The notes beneath the pieces were generated by a model. That model was not told the origin of the DNA. It worked only from the letters and a program-made list of their open reading frames with translations, and did not search any database. This document shows positions 37,306 to 49,849 of a stretch of 64,000 nt of DNA, piece after piece (within the stretch, counting starts at the first letter, position 1; the number at the start of each line of letters is the position of its first letter). The stretch is taken from positions 11,923,001-11,987,000 of the forward strand of contig NC_080563.1 in assembly GCF_030253575.1 (NCBI RefSeq), in the 5' to 3' direction. The position numbers and the translations under genes are program-made. This DNA is from Rhododendron vialii (Eukaryota > Streptophyta > Magnoliopsida > Ericales > Ericaceae).

Positions 37306-38666
37306 TATCGACGGAGTAATAGGTATCTCCACCTGTTTCGTTTCCCGCATGATCCAAAAGAAGCCGCAATGACTCTAAGGAACAATTTTATGGCAGAAAA
37401 CATCTTGATGAGACCGATTAAGGACATTTTTGTAGCAACTTACTACAGCTGAAAGCTTATAATCTCTAAGTGGAAGCTGAAATTGTCAATCTCCTTGCTT
37501 CTAAATAATCAATTTTTCCCAGGTTATTAGTAATATTTTAAGGGAAAAAAACTTCTAGGAAGCTGTATCAAACCCCTGACTCCTGTGTGCAAAACGTTAC
37601 AGGTAAAATAAAACTGAACTTTAATTGCTATACAAAAGTAAATAGTGAGGAAAAGTATTTACCAGCAACAGGGCCTTAATTTGTTGCAGAGTAATTGGTA
37701 TTGCAGCATCTTCCCGCTCCTTGAGTTCCAACAGGATCTGAATAAAATCCTTCTTCCCGTTCCTCTTCATTCCATTCTTCTGGCCTCCCTCCCTCTCCCC
37801 TACTCATTCTTGTTCGCGACTCTAGTAGAGGATCAAAAATTCGATCAACCCCTTGCAACAGCCTCTTCATTTCCCTCTCCACTCCCTGCACATCAAACCT
37901 GGCAAGAATCGGGAAGAAATCAGACACGTTAGGCGTTTCAAATAGCTCGATGATTTTAAATATCACGGCTCGAAACTTGGTCCCAACACAATCGGCCCTC
38001 TGGCCATCAACCGTGCCTCCCCACAACATGCTCATCATCACGTTAAATTCCGTCAGAAATGTTATTTCGCTGATTTTGACGGCCGTGCCAATCTTGCTAT
38101 TCAAGTCTTTGATGGTCTTTTTGACCTCGTCTCTTCGGAGACTGTAAGTATCCTCCAAGCTAGTGTTACTGCATCTCTTTGACAAACACTTTACGCATGG
38201 TGCGCCACTAAGGGCCGTATGGAGCCCAAACGATATCAAATCCTCCACAGGTGGCAGCTAATGCTGCGATAGGAGGGTTGCGGTTGGCGAAAACCATGTC
38301 CAGGTCGCGAACGACCTCTTTTGCTAGAGACGGCGAGCTTACCACGACGCACATTTTTTTCCCGAACCATAGCTTGTAGATTGGGCCGTATTGGTTGGCT
38401 AATTCCGCGAATTGATGGTGCAAGTTTGTGCCTAGAAAGGGGAGGTATCCGACTATAGGCAAGCCGCAGGGTCCAGGTGGCAATGGAGCTGAAATCTGGT
38501 TTCTTGACTTGAGAAATGTCCATAGGTAGAAGAACATGGATAGTAACACAATGGAGATGGTAAGAACTGCTCGAGCGAGCTCATCTTTCTCGTTGATGAC
38601 ATCCCACCACCATGTCCATTGGTTGGAGATGGTGGATAAAAGCTTGTGTAAAATATCTGAAATCAT

Positions 38667-38857
38667 TGTGAGAGAACTGAGAAACTCTGTTTTTTCAGGA
38701 AGCTAAGGACCAGCATATATACAACTACTTGAATGGAAATGATACCTAGTTGAAAGGATATTTTGTTTTGACAACGATAGTGAAAGGTTGAATGATTGCA
38801 AGTGATAAGGCAAAAGCCTCTATCTAGAAGGGATTGCCAAGGATTAGAAAGCACTTA
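38667..38857. promoter_or_regulatory. 5' flank of CYP706 copy B, truncated by insertions
   Basis: Matches the first ~190 bp upstream of copies A, C and D, then is broken by the Harbinger-type MITE and the copia fossil. The rest of the flank resumes at 44407. Confidence 0.55.
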
Positions 38858-39327
38858 GGGTGCGTTTGGTTGGATGGAATGGAATGTGAATAAGAATGAA
38901 ATAGAATTGGAGGAATTGAGAATGGAATAATCATTCCCATTCTCATGTTTGGTTGGGCTTAGGAATAGTCATTCTCATCTCCAATGGAATAGTGTGTCAA
39001 TAGCAATTTTTGGAGTAACAATAGTAATTTTTGGAGTGGCAATAGCATTTTTTAGAGTGGCAATAGTAATTTTTGGAGTGGCAATAGTAATTTTTGTGTG
39101 GCAATAGTAAATGTTGGAGTGACATTAGTAATTTTGGTATAACCAAGAAATGGAATAACAATTCTTTAGTTTTTTTGGATGGAATGACAATTTCTTTACT
39201 AAGGTGAATAGTGATTCCATTTGGAATCATCATTCCATTATTCAATGGTGAACTAAACATTAGAATAAGTAAGTCATTGGAATGACTATTCCATTCCAAC
39301 CTTGATTCCATCCAACCAAACATACCC
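38858..39327. mobile_element. PIF/Harbinger (Tourist)-type MITE
   Basis: Flanked by TTA at 38855-38857 and 39328-39330. The ends are inverted: GGGTGCGTTTGGTTGGATGG on the left, with its near complement CCATCCAACCAAACATACCC on the right. 470 bp. It holds several short GGAGTGGCAATAGTAATTTT-type repeats at about 39000-39130. The 3-bp TTA duplication is the Harbinger mark. It lies in the upstream flank of copy B. Confidence 0.9.
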
Positions 39328-39331
39328 TTAC

Positions 39332-42300
39332 TGTGAATATAATGTTGTTTGGGTTCCTTTTGTAATATTATTTTAGGTTAAGGGTAGTTTAGTCATTATC
39401 ATTTTAGGGCTTTTTCCTTGTATTTATCTAGTTCTCTTTCTTGTAAACTATAGTAGTCATATTTGAAATGTTTCATGGTATTAAAGCCCGAACTGGGCTA
39501 ATCGTATCTTCCCACCAGTAGAACTCCAATTGCATCTTCTCCTCTCTCTTCTCTCTTCTCTGGGTTGCACACTCTCTTCTCCGGTTGATACTGTACTGCA
39601 TCGGCGACCAGTGACCTCCTACACAACCAGATGACCAACGAAGATCATTTTCTGACATTCGGCAACTCCTATTTGCACTCTGTTTTGCTGGGGCTCTTGC
39701 TCTGCACACGAAATCCCTCTCTCTTGAATGTTCAGGTATTTCGAACCCAGATTTATGTTTTTCTTTCGGCACCGATTGAGGAAGCTAGATCACTTTCGTA
39801 CCTTGTTCTATAGTTTTAAGCACTGGTTGAGAGATTTCTATCACTTTCGAGCCCTAGTTTACAGTTTCTGCACTATTCTGTACTTGAATCTACTAGGTTA
39901 CCACATTTGAGATCTATACTCAAACCTACTGCATTCGAATCTGTCTGGGTTAACACCTTTGAGCTTTCAGTATTGTTCTGTTTCTGCACTGTCTGGTCGT
40001 GTTCTAGTGCTCATTATGTCAGAAGATAAAGTAATTAATGTTCAGTTGAATGGTGGCAATTATTCGTATTGGGTAAGTGTGATGAAGAATTTTATTGTCA
40101 ATAAGGAAGTGTGGGGTCATGTGACAGGCCTTATTGTGAAATCTCCACCTGTGAATGTGAAAGATGATGATCCTACTTATGTGGCAAAACATGCAGAGTA
40201 TGTCAAAAACTTTGGCAAATGGGAAGTTGAAAATGCACGAATTCTTACATGGTTTCATAATTCTTCCGAACCTAGCATCGGAATGAACTTTTCAAGGTAT
40301 GAGACTGCCAATGAAGTTTGGGACTACTTAAAAAGGATGTATCTTGAGTCCAACTTTGCAAAACAATATGAACTTGAAGGCTCCATTCGACGGGTTATGC
40401 AGGGAGATAAATCCATTCAGGAATTCTACAATGAAATGACTCAATATTGGGATCAATTGATGCTAATGGAACCCGTAGAATTGCAGTCTCTTGATTTCTA
40501 AGTAGCATACCATGAGAAACAGTGTCTCGTACAGTTTCTCATGGCCCTCCGTGATCAATTTGAGCCTCTTTGAGGGGCCATCCTTCATCGTTCTCCCCAA
40601 CCTACAGTTGATGGTGCCGTTCATCAGCTCATAGCTGAGGAAACTAGGTTCAAGGTTGGGTCTGCTGCAGCTCCCTCTCAGTCTATATTTGTTGCGCCAT
40701 CGGTTCAGCCTACATATATGCCACCTCTCTTGCCTACACCGTCTTCTCATTTGATTCAGGTTACAGGCAAGCCTAAACCTCGTGTTGCTTTGGATGAATG
40801 TAGCTTTTGTCTAAAAAAATGGCACTAGAAGCATGCATGTCCAAAATTGTTACAGATGACAGGTAGCACTCCTCGTTTGAAGCCCACCTCCTTCAGGCCC
40901 ACACAACAGCATTCTCGGCCCACACAGCAGTATGTTCATCCTCCGGCTGCTTTCGTAGCTCCTGCAACTGATAGTATTCCACAGTATCCCTCTTTTGAGC
41001 AGTATCAAGAGTATCGTGTGTTTTTTGCCGCCACCCAAGGAGGCCATTCTCAAGCTTCTGCTATGACCACTACTCCGTTAGGTTTGCATGGTTCCTATAC
41101 CGCAGGTATCCTACCTACCACATGGATTTTTGATTCTGATGCTCCCAACATATGACTCCCACTTTGTCATTATTAAGCCATTGTATCTCTCCTGCTTCTC
41201 CCATTAGTATTTCCATTGCAAATGGCTCTCCTATGCATGTCGTCTCTATAGGTTCTATTGTCCCGTCTCCATCTTCCTCCCCGTCTATACCAAATGTGTT
41301 CTATGTTCCTCATTTATCTCTTAGTTAATGTCAATTGTCTGATTCTGGCTTTGATGTCTTGTTCTCTTCTTCTCGTTGTGTTGTGCAGGATCAGATGTCG
41401 AAGAAGCAGATTGGGCATAGAGTTGGCGATCTATATGTTTTGGAGACTTTGCATGATCCTATTGAGTCTACTACCACTGTTATGTCATCATTTTGTTTAA
41501 ATCAGGATTCTTCCCCCTTTTATCTTTGGCACTCTCGCTTAGGGCATTTATCTAGTGAACGTTTGAAACTTTTACTTAAGTCTGGCTGTTTGGGAAACAT
41601 TTCTACAAGTGATATCTCTGAATGCAGTGGTTGTAAGTTTGCCAAGATGTCTGCATTACCTTTTAATAGAAGTACTTCTGTTTCTACTTCTCCGTTTCAG
41701 TTTGTTCATACAGATTTGTGGGGTCCTTCCCTAATTACTACTAAAGATGGTTCTCGATATTATGTCTCCTTTATTGATGATTATAGTAGGTTTACATGGG
41801 TATATTTGTTGACACGCAAGTTAGATTTTTACCAAGTATATCGCAATTTTCATTTCATGGTTCAAACTCAGTTTTCAACAGAAATCAAAGTTCTTCGCTC
41901 TGACTTAGGCGGAGAATACTCTCTTGGTGAGTTCTCACAATTCTTAGCTTCTCTTGGCACCATTCATCAATCTTCTTGTACCGACACTCCCGCTCAAAAT
42001 GGGCGTGCTGAGCATCGTCACCTTTTAAATATTGCACGGACTCTTATTCTTTTCTCTTCTGTGCCTGCTGCCTTTTGGGGCAAGGCTGTACTCACTGCAG
42101 CTTATCTTCTCGATTGGATGCCTACTTCGCTTCTCTCTGGTTCTTCCCCATATGAACGACTCTTTGGTCAGGTTCCTAACTATTCTCTTCTTCGTGTGTT
42201 TGGCTCCACTTGCTTTGTCCTTCTCCCTAAAAAGGACCGCACTAAACTTAGTGCTCGTAGTGTCTTATGTGTTTTCTTGGGGTATGGTATCCAACAAAAG

Positions 42301-44406
42301 GGTTACCATTGTTATGATCCCGTGACTCGAAAGTTGTACGTGTCTCGACATGTTACTTTTCTCGAACGTCTCTCTTTCTTCTCTCTCCCATTCAAACCCG
42401 TTAGTGTTGTCAAAGAGGATCTCGTGCATATTGATCCATTCCCCACGGATGTTCCTACAGATGAGTATGTTCGTACTCTTGAAGTGTCTGATATTCCTGT
42501 TGCCCCTCCTACTTCTTCTAGTTCCAACTGCATTCCTCATCTTCCCAAGCATTATGTCCGTCGCGGTCGTACGACTCCTTGTCCTCCCTCTGCTTCGGAA
42601 GACTCTGATCCACCAGAACGCCGGTATCCCTCTCGTGATCGTTGTTCATCGGTAAAACTTCTTGGCTTTACAAATACTTGTTTTTCCTCTTCTTATCACA
42701 ATTTCTTATCTCTCATACATACACATTTTGAACCTCATTCTTACAAAGAAGCTAGTAATGATCCTAATTGGGTGACTGCCATGAATGACGAACTCACTGC
42801 TCTTGCTAATTCTCAGACTTGGGACTTGGTTCCTCTCCCGGCTAGTCAGAATCTCATTTGATGCAAATGGGTTTACAAAGTAAAGACTTATTTTGATGGT
42901 TCTTTGGAGCGGTACAAAGCCCGCTTAGTTGCCAAGGGGTTCTCTCGGGAATATGGTATTGATTACGAGGTGCTCCTATTGCAAAAATGACATCTCTTTT
43001 GATTTCTGTGGCTGCTACGCACCAATGGCCTCTTTTTCAGCTGTATGTTAAAAATGTCTTCCTCAATGGTCATCTATCTGAGGAAGTTTATATGCGTCCT
43101 CCTCTGGGTCTCCCTCATGCCACCGGCCTTGTTTGTCGCCTCTGTCGTGCTCTGTATGGGCTCAAACAGTCCCCTCGTACTTGGTATGCATGTTTTCATG
43201 ATGTGGTTTTACAGATTGGTTTTCAGCTTAGCACTCATGAATCTGCTCTTTTTGTTCGTTGCACTTCTCGTGGTTTGGTTCTCATATTGCTTTATGTTGA
43301 CGACATGATCATCACTGGGTCTGACTTTGCTGCTATTGATGAAGTGAAACATCACTTGTTTCACAAATTTGAGACAAAGGACTTGGGACATCTTCGGTAT
43401 TTTCTTGGCATTGAGGTTGCCTCCTCTCCAAAAGGTTATCTCTTGACTCAGACTAAGTATGTGACTCACATTCTTCATCGTGCTCAACTTACTGATGACA
43501 AAAACGTTGATACTCCCATTGAGTTACATGCCAAGTTCTCTGATTCTAATGGGGTTCCTCTTGCTGATCCTACCAAGTATCGTGAGCTTGTTGGTTGTCT
43601 TGTTTATCTCACCGTCACTCGGCCGGATATTGCCTATGCTGTGCATATTGTTAGTCAGTTTGTTTGTGCCCCTCGGTCTACTCATTGGGCTGCCTTGCTT
43701 CATATCCTTCGTTATGTTCGTGGCACCATGTTTTAGTGTTTATTTCTCTCTTCCTCTTCTTCCAATTTGACTCTCCGGGCCTATGCCGATGCTGATTGGG
43801 CAGGTGATATCTCTGATTGAAAGTCCACCTCTGGCTTTTGTGTTTTCTTAGGTGATTCCCTCATTTTCTGGAAAAGCAAGAAGCAATCTATTATTGCTTG
43901 TTCCATTGCGGAAGCTGAGTATCGTGCCATGGCCCATGCCACCTCTGAAATTGTTTGGCTCCGCTGGCTTTTTTCGGATATGCGTGTCACTATCTCCTCT
44001 TCTACACCTCTCTTTTGTGACAATAAAAGTGCCATTCAGATTGCCCATAATTCCGTTTTTCATGAGCACGCGAAGCATATTGAAATTGATTGTCACTTTG
44101 TTCGCCATCATCTCCAATCTGGCACAATTGCTCTACCGTTTGTCTCCTCCTCTCTTCAGTTAGCCGATTTCTTCACCAAGACGCACACCACCGCTCAGTT
44201 TCGCTTCCTCCTTGGCAAACTCTCGATGCTCTCCGGGCTCGCATCATGAGTTTGAGGGTGTGTGTGAATATAATGTTGTTTGGGTTCCTTTTGTAATATT
44301 ATTTTAGGTTAAGGGTAGTTTAGTCATTATAGTTTTAGGGCTTTTTCCTTGTATTTATCTGGTTCTCTTTCTTGTAAACTACAGTAGTCATATTTGAAAT
44401 GTTTCA
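39332..44406 (+). mobile_element. Ty1/copia LTR retrotransposon fossil, full-length but broken
   Basis: LTRs of 144 bp lie at 39332-39475 and 44263-44406, both starting TGTGAATATAA and ending GTTTCA. The 5-bp duplication CTTAC flanks the element (39327-39331, 44407-44411). A primer site of the initiator-Met tRNA type follows the left LTR directly, and a purine-rich tract precedes the right LTR. Internal parts lie in copia order: gag with a zinc-knuckle-like region (about 40017-40860), protease area, integrase (about 41500-42400), reverse transcriptase with the YVDD motif (about 42870-43700) and RNase H (about 43770-44200). By eye the LTRs differ at 4 positions, about 2.8%, suggesting roughly one to two million years at commonly used plant rates. 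The element is broken, with about half a dozen breaks. The short LTRs are compatible with an Ale-like lineage, not demonstrated. Confidence 0.95.
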
Positions 44407-46160
44407 CTTACCAGAATGAAGACAAATTATCTTGCTATAGAATGGAGGAAGGATAAGAGGGGTAAAAGCCCAATCATTCTGCCAATATCTAGAGATATAG
44501 CCAATACGTTAGATCCGTGTGGCTAGAAGCCAATTTTTGACAACTCAAGTGTTTGAGTCAGCTTACGTGTAACTCGATTAATTTTTGAAGGATCAATTTC
44601 AGTGTCGCTAACGGGTCCAAATTAAAGTTGGGATGAAATCCTGTAAAATTCGAACTCTCATAAGAATTTATAGTACATCAAATGTTTCGAATTTGAGACC
44701 TGGGAGGAAGGAGATGCTTAAGGGTGGGTCTTGACCAGGGACAACCGAATGCGGAGATCATACCATTTTCTAGAGAAATCATTATGACTTTTTGACAGCT
44801 TGCCGAGAACTGCACGGTGCAGTTGGGTCCTTTTCGGCCACTTGCCGGACATAGTTCAATAATTGGTTACGTCCATATTTGTAGATCTTGTCAAAACACA
44901 TAACTGTAGTGTAAATCATGTTAATTGGAGACCAATTAAAATGTGAACGGAGAAAAAAAAAAATCAAAATGATGTTCCGGAAACACTGGATCAGAACCAC
45001 CAAGATTCAGTTATTTTTTTTTCTTATTCCTTTCACATACTAATTGATATCCAATTAACATGATTTTAGATCACACATATGCATTTCGATGAGTCCGGCA
45101 ACTAGTTGGGAAAAGACCCACTTCCCTAGGGTGCAATTTCTCGGAAAAATGCAAACTAATGAGAAGCCGCGTCCCTTTCGCATGGGTCTCAAAACCCAAC
45201 CCCCTCTCTCTGTGCACTGTTCCCGGTTAGTTTTTTCTCAAATTATTACTCTAATTTCTCTATCTCTCTCACTCCACTTGTTACCGAAAAAATCTCCCTC
45301 AAAACCCAAAACCAAACAAAGTTAAGTGAAGGAAGAGAAAAGAGTGCAGCTCAAGATAAAAAAATCTTGGTACAGTTTTGTTCGTTTCGAGGTGTTGGGA
45401 AAACGTAGTTCATCGACAACAGAGTTTGCAATAAAATGTTCAGAAAGTCCCAACAGATTGTGGTTTGCAATGGAGGACAAGGACAATCCATAGTTTTTTG
45501 TTTTTTTTTAAAGACTTTTAACGGTCTTTTTGGGTTTTTATCTAAAATCTCTGTACAAATAGCCAAAATCAATTCTTCTGTGTTTGAGTTTTAGTCTCAT
45601 AATTTTAAGGCAAGGAATCAGAGGTACGCCAATAAATAACGTTAACAGACCAAATAATCAGTTTATGGTTCATTTTAGCTTCTCGGTTTTCTACAAGTTT
45701 GTCTAGCTGATTTTGATGGGGTTTGTAGGAATTCAACTCATGTTGGGGGATTAGGGCTAATAAGCCTATGAAGCCTAGAACTGCATTCGGGTCTGCACAT
45801 AGTTCTGGGCGATTTAAACATTTTGAAGTTGTGCTTTTCGTATTTATCTTGCTTTCATCCATGTGCTATCTAGAAAATTCACCCTTGTAGTTGCAGTAGG
45901 CTTGGATTAATGCAGTTCGAGATGACTATGAATTGGTCTTGCAACAGCTGTAGTTGTTCATAGGGGCTGTTTGATTTCTGTTCACTAGTTACTTGCAAGC
46001 AAGACATATAACTACTTTTCTGTGCGAGGCAGAAAATAAATAATGTTATCTGGCTCATTGTCAAGGTCGGAGTCACACTCAAGGAAATGAAAATGAGAAA
46101 ACACTTGGGAAGTAAAGTTCAAGAGCTTTGGCCTTTCATTTCCAAAAGAAAATAGAACCT
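44407..46160. other. Array spacer between copies B and C
   Basis: No gene. Resumes the upstream flank of copy B (CTTACCAGAATGAAGACAAA), then segment U (about 44490-45350), segment V (about 45355-45560) and segment S (about 45570-46000). These are collinear with the spacers at 33.3-35.2 kb and 56.9-57.5 kb. Identity looks high throughout, which fits fairly recent duplication. Confidence 0.7.
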
Positions 46161-46309
46161 TATTAAGATTGGTAGTCCTATGGTACACACCCCTTATTAG
46201 GAGATGTACCGTACACACCACAATTTTAAACCATTGGATTTAAATGTGAATAATCCGGACCACTCATTTATTAGGTCAATTAACAAAATAAAAAACTGGC
46301 TTAACAGGT

Positions 46310-46592
46310 AAACGGTGGTTATCCCTCCCTGACTCTCTCGCCCTCTCCATATCTCCTCACAGGCTCTCTCTCCCTCCCACTGACGATTTCCTCTGACGAT
46401 TTCCTCCGCAATTCGAAGACCTCCATAATTTTAAACCATTCGAAGACCTCACTCGAATGATTTCCTCCGCAATCCTCCCGCATCTCAATCCGTCGTGATT
46501 TCGCAGGACTATTGTCTCTGATTCTCTGTCCCTTCCACTGCTCGTTCTGGTTCGACGACCACGCACTCGGACGTCCTTCGCCAGCGTGACAG
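46310..46592 (+). promoter_or_regulatory. Possible plus-strand leader exon and donor inside the MULE left end
   Basis: The sequence is strongly C/T-rich (CTCTCTCGCCCTCTCC, CTCTCTCTCCCTCCCACTG), unlike the AT-rich DNA around it, and ends near GTGACAGTAAGTCTCTC, which contains a good splice donor. This composition is typical of plant 5' UTRs. No coding exon downstream on this strand could be supported, so it may drive a noncoding or lost reading frame. Confidence 0.3.
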
Positions 46593-46821
46593 TAAGTCTC
46601 TCTCCCTTTCTCTTCGGGCCCGGTAATGGTGATTTCTCACCCTACACATAACGTTAGAGGAGCAACCGCGGGCTCATTCCATCTTGTTCCTTTTAATTAA
46701 ATCCTTTCATGGGTTTAGAAATTAGTTTTTTCTGTAGGGAAAAACTAGGGCTTTTCCATAGATAAGGAATTGGTTCAACCTTTGATTGTGTAGTTTTTTT
46801 TATGCCTTCATCACATCAATG

Positions 46822-47642
46822 TTATTCATAGTTGAATGAAAATTTTGATTTTGTAGTTGCACTGCGAACCACGTGTTTGATAAAATGCTTCTGTCAACAA
46901 CTATATGACTCCAATGTATGATGGAAATTAGCTCTACGTAATACATATAATCTTAGTTTGTGAGAAAATTGAACTAATTGATTCACACATAGCATCATCA
47001 ATAACTGCCGCACATATCAACATTTCAAGGCTCACAGAAGAACAACGACAAAAATTTAAATTTCAGCTTCAAAAGAATATCAGTAGCATTTTGTATTATC
47101 TGCAGTTCCGAATAAAATGGAAAAACGTTAAAAGTGTGAACCAAAGCATTTTATATCTGGTGAAGTTGAAGATACATAGTCAAGCCCTCGTGGATCTAAA
47201 GTTTGAAAATGATCTATACTAGAAGAGAACAATAGTACAGTTTGACTAGTGAATGAGGGGCTCCCCTACAAAGCAGAATGCCGAGATTTAGTCTCACTGC
47301 TGCAAGCTGCAGCTTCACCTTGCAATGTTTCCTTCTTAGTTAATACCACTTATCAATGTTCTAAAAATTGCTAGGCACTAGTCAAGCAGAAAAGGGCTTG
47401 CCTAGCGCCTAGGTGCCAACTAGTCAGCCGTCTAGCCGGGGGACTAGCCAGCTGACTTTTAGAACACTACCACTTACTTTAATGCTATTCATAGTTGAAT
47501 GAAAATTTTGATTTTGTAGTTTCACTGCGAACCATGTGTTTGATAAAATGCTTCTCTCAACTATATGACTCCAATTTATGATGAAAATTAGCTCTACGTA
47601 ATACATATCATCTTAGCTTGTGAGAAAATTGAACTAATTAAT
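46822..47642. repeat. Direct repeat pair of ~160 bp inside the MULE
   Basis: Copies at 46822-46982 and 47482-47642 share TAGTTGAATGAAAATTTTGA, CATGTGTTTGATAAAATGCT-type and TAGCTCTACGTAATACATAT words, with about 90% identity by eye. They are 660 bp apart. No coding. Confidence 0.85.
47357..47467. mobile_element. Short MITE-like insert
   Basis: About 110 bp with inverted ends GTTCTAAAAATTG and ACTTTTAGAAC. The GC-rich middle holds repeated CTAG/GCCTAG words. This layout is common in small plant MITEs. The flanking duplication was not resolved. Confidence 0.55.
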
Positions 47643-47853
47643 TGTTTATGGATGCTAATATCAGAATATGCTCATGCCTTTTGAGTTAAAATTCAGACCA
47701 TGGTTGTTTATTCAGTTATTTTCCCCTTGGACAACCTGGTACAATTCTAACAATCATAAGGAGTATTTTTTATAGTCCTATGATTGGACCATGGAGGGTA
47801 CAACTGATTTTTGATTTTCATGCATACAATAACCCACTAGGACACTGACATGC

Positions 47854-49849
47854 TTAGAAAATAACTCCACCAAATAAGTTAAGTAAAATAGATGGGCCGT
47901 CACTTGCTTCCCCATTATTTTTTTCTGACATGAGATCGTGGGCAATCTTTGTTTCTGTAGTCGCACCTATTTTATTTGCTGCCTTCACCCCCTCACCATC
48001 ATTCATTTTTCCCACCACTGAATTGAAACAATCAAGCCCATTTGCAGCGGCCAATTGATCTGGACGCACTATGTGCTTCATGATCACCTCTTGTAAGTTA
48101 TACACTACATCTTTAAGCTCGCCAATTTGTTGACGTGTCTCTACCCCATTCCCGGGTGCATTGGCCTTTTGTTCCCAAATCATGATTTTCTCTTTCATCG
48201 AGAGCATCGTATGCTTCAGCTCACCAATATCGTGGCGCATGTCGTCATAAATTTCAGTTTTTACCACATCGACATGATGATCGTTCATTTGATTCAGCTT
48301 ACTGAAAGTAACCTTCACCTAATCATACAAACATACCCACAAATTCAGGTTCACATATGGAATGAATCAAAATGCGTATGTGTGCATGTGATTGAAATGT
48401 ATTACCTCATTATGGAATCCCCCCAACTTTCGAAATAGTTGAAAGGTCTTTTTGAGTTGTGAATCACCCCAATCATTCAGGCGGGGAATCGATCGCGTAG
48501 TAGCATATGTACTCTCGAAAGTTGGAGAAACATTATCCAAGTAAAACAACTGCATGACAAAAAAACAACTGCATAACAAGGGACCTTATGAACAACAAAC
48601 ATAAATTAAAAAGTTAACGCGTTAATTTGTGGGTGCTTTTTCATTTGATGGAAGTACATCTACATATTGTGTAGGTAACACATGAACCAAGCAATTGTCA
48701 GAATATAATTAAGGTACATACCAATAGGAGAAACAAACATCCACTGATATTAACCCTTTTTCCGTCTTGGTAAATGTTGATGCCGCAGACTAGGGAGTGC
48801 AATGTTAATTTCCCCCAATTGCAATTCTTCATGACTTCAACATCCTTCACGAAATGAAGGGAAGAAACATTCAGGGATACTTTCGTGGTTGGGCATAAAA
48901 GTGCACCTAATGCATATAAAGCGAATTTCCGCTTGAACTCATCTCCAGCATCAACGGTCTTTTCGTCTTCGAGATACTTTCTAAATCCATCTAAAGGAAT
49001 TACCCCATTGACCACTCCAACACTTTCATGCAAACTCTCCATTCCTTCAAGAGATCCCCGTACGTCAATGTCACAGCCGTTGGATTGTACTCCCAATATA
49101 TCACTAACGTCTTTCAATGTGAGGTTAATTTGACGATCATGTACATCCAAAGAACAAGATTTGTGATTGAAGTTATGAACAAGGAATTCGCACAACTCAA
49201 GATTTAGTCGTGTGCACCTTAACCCCAACAAACCTCCCAATCCAATTGCGGTCACTGCCTGTCGTTGTTGTTCGTTCAATTTATTGACTATTAGCACAAT
49301 TGATCCCAGAGAAATTCTTGTTTGGATTCTCCTCTAGAAACAAAAAAGAAAAAAAATATTTAGCTTTTTTTGGTAGGCCAATGGCGTTAGTTATGAACCA
49401 TAATAACTATGTATCGAGCCGGTTACCTGTCGAGCTTTTTTTGGTAGTCCAGCCTTGTCTAAAAAATATTGCGCCGAGCTCGTCTGTTCCATATCCAAGA
49501 ACTTCTGTTTCTCATCCTGTGAGAGCAACTTCCACCTATCCCCAATATTCTTCATGACCTGAAAATATTAGATTAAAATAACAAAGCTAAGAGACAAGCA
49601 TCACTTATAGAACACAAGTTAAGAATTCTTGTTTAAACGCTTACCCCCTTGTTTAGTCGATGGTTTCCTTCTTTATTGTGCTTCAACTGTTCATGACTAC
49701 AAACATTATCAATTCAATAATGAGAACATGTGGCTAATGTGAAAAAAAATAAAAATTTGAAGGAAGGAAGTTCGTAAGAGGTACCTATAAAATAAAAAGG
49801 CATTGGTATGGTGCCGTTTTGGCTGAGGGTGCTGATTTGTAGCAACCAT
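47854..49849 (-). CDS. HMG-box protein fused to a plant-mobile-domain/DUF1985-like region, carried by the MULE
   Basis: Six minus-strand exons with GT/AG junctions join in frame without a stop: 49849-49785, 49696-49645, 49558-49427, 49333-48722, 48549-48406 and 48318-47854, giving 489 aa. Residues ~8-80 form an HMG box: PKRHHTNAFLFY, HEQLKHNKEGNHRLNKG, then VMKNIGDRWKLLSQDEKQKF. Exons 4-5 (about 84-335) have the layout of the transposon-associated plant mobile domain/DUF1985 type: INLTLKDVSDILGVQSNG, YALGALLCPTTKVS, NCNWGKLTLHSLVCGI, then GCLFLLLLFYLD and RSIPRL. Exon 6 (336-489) has helical, coiled-coil-like stretches (DIGELKHTMLSMKEKI, QQIGELKDVVYNLQEVI). The HMG box could bind DNA; the role of the second domain is unknown. 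Ulp1 proteases often follow such domains in other plant elements, but none is seen here. An extra upstream exon is possible because an acceptor-like CAG precedes the ATG by 6 bases. Confidence 0.72.

Larger units (their letters stand above)
35464..38666 (-). pseudogene. CYP706-type cytochrome P450, copy B, exon 1 broken
   Basis: Exon 2 (36090-35464) is intact for 208 codons with GGTDTT, KETFRLHP, FKPERF and FGSGRRICAG. Exon 1 (38666-37663) starts with the normal anchor and LPPGPCGLP. Compared with intact copy C it has a TAG at a conserved Tyr codon just after WAPYG (about 38217), a 2-bp loss about 40 bp further on (near 38170), and another frameshift near 37780 before the conserved KKDFIQILLELKE block. 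The intron (37662-36091) has GT/AG ends. A full P450 cannot be translated. Exon 2 remains clean and very close to copy C, which suggests recent death or sequence exchange. Confidence 0.88.
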
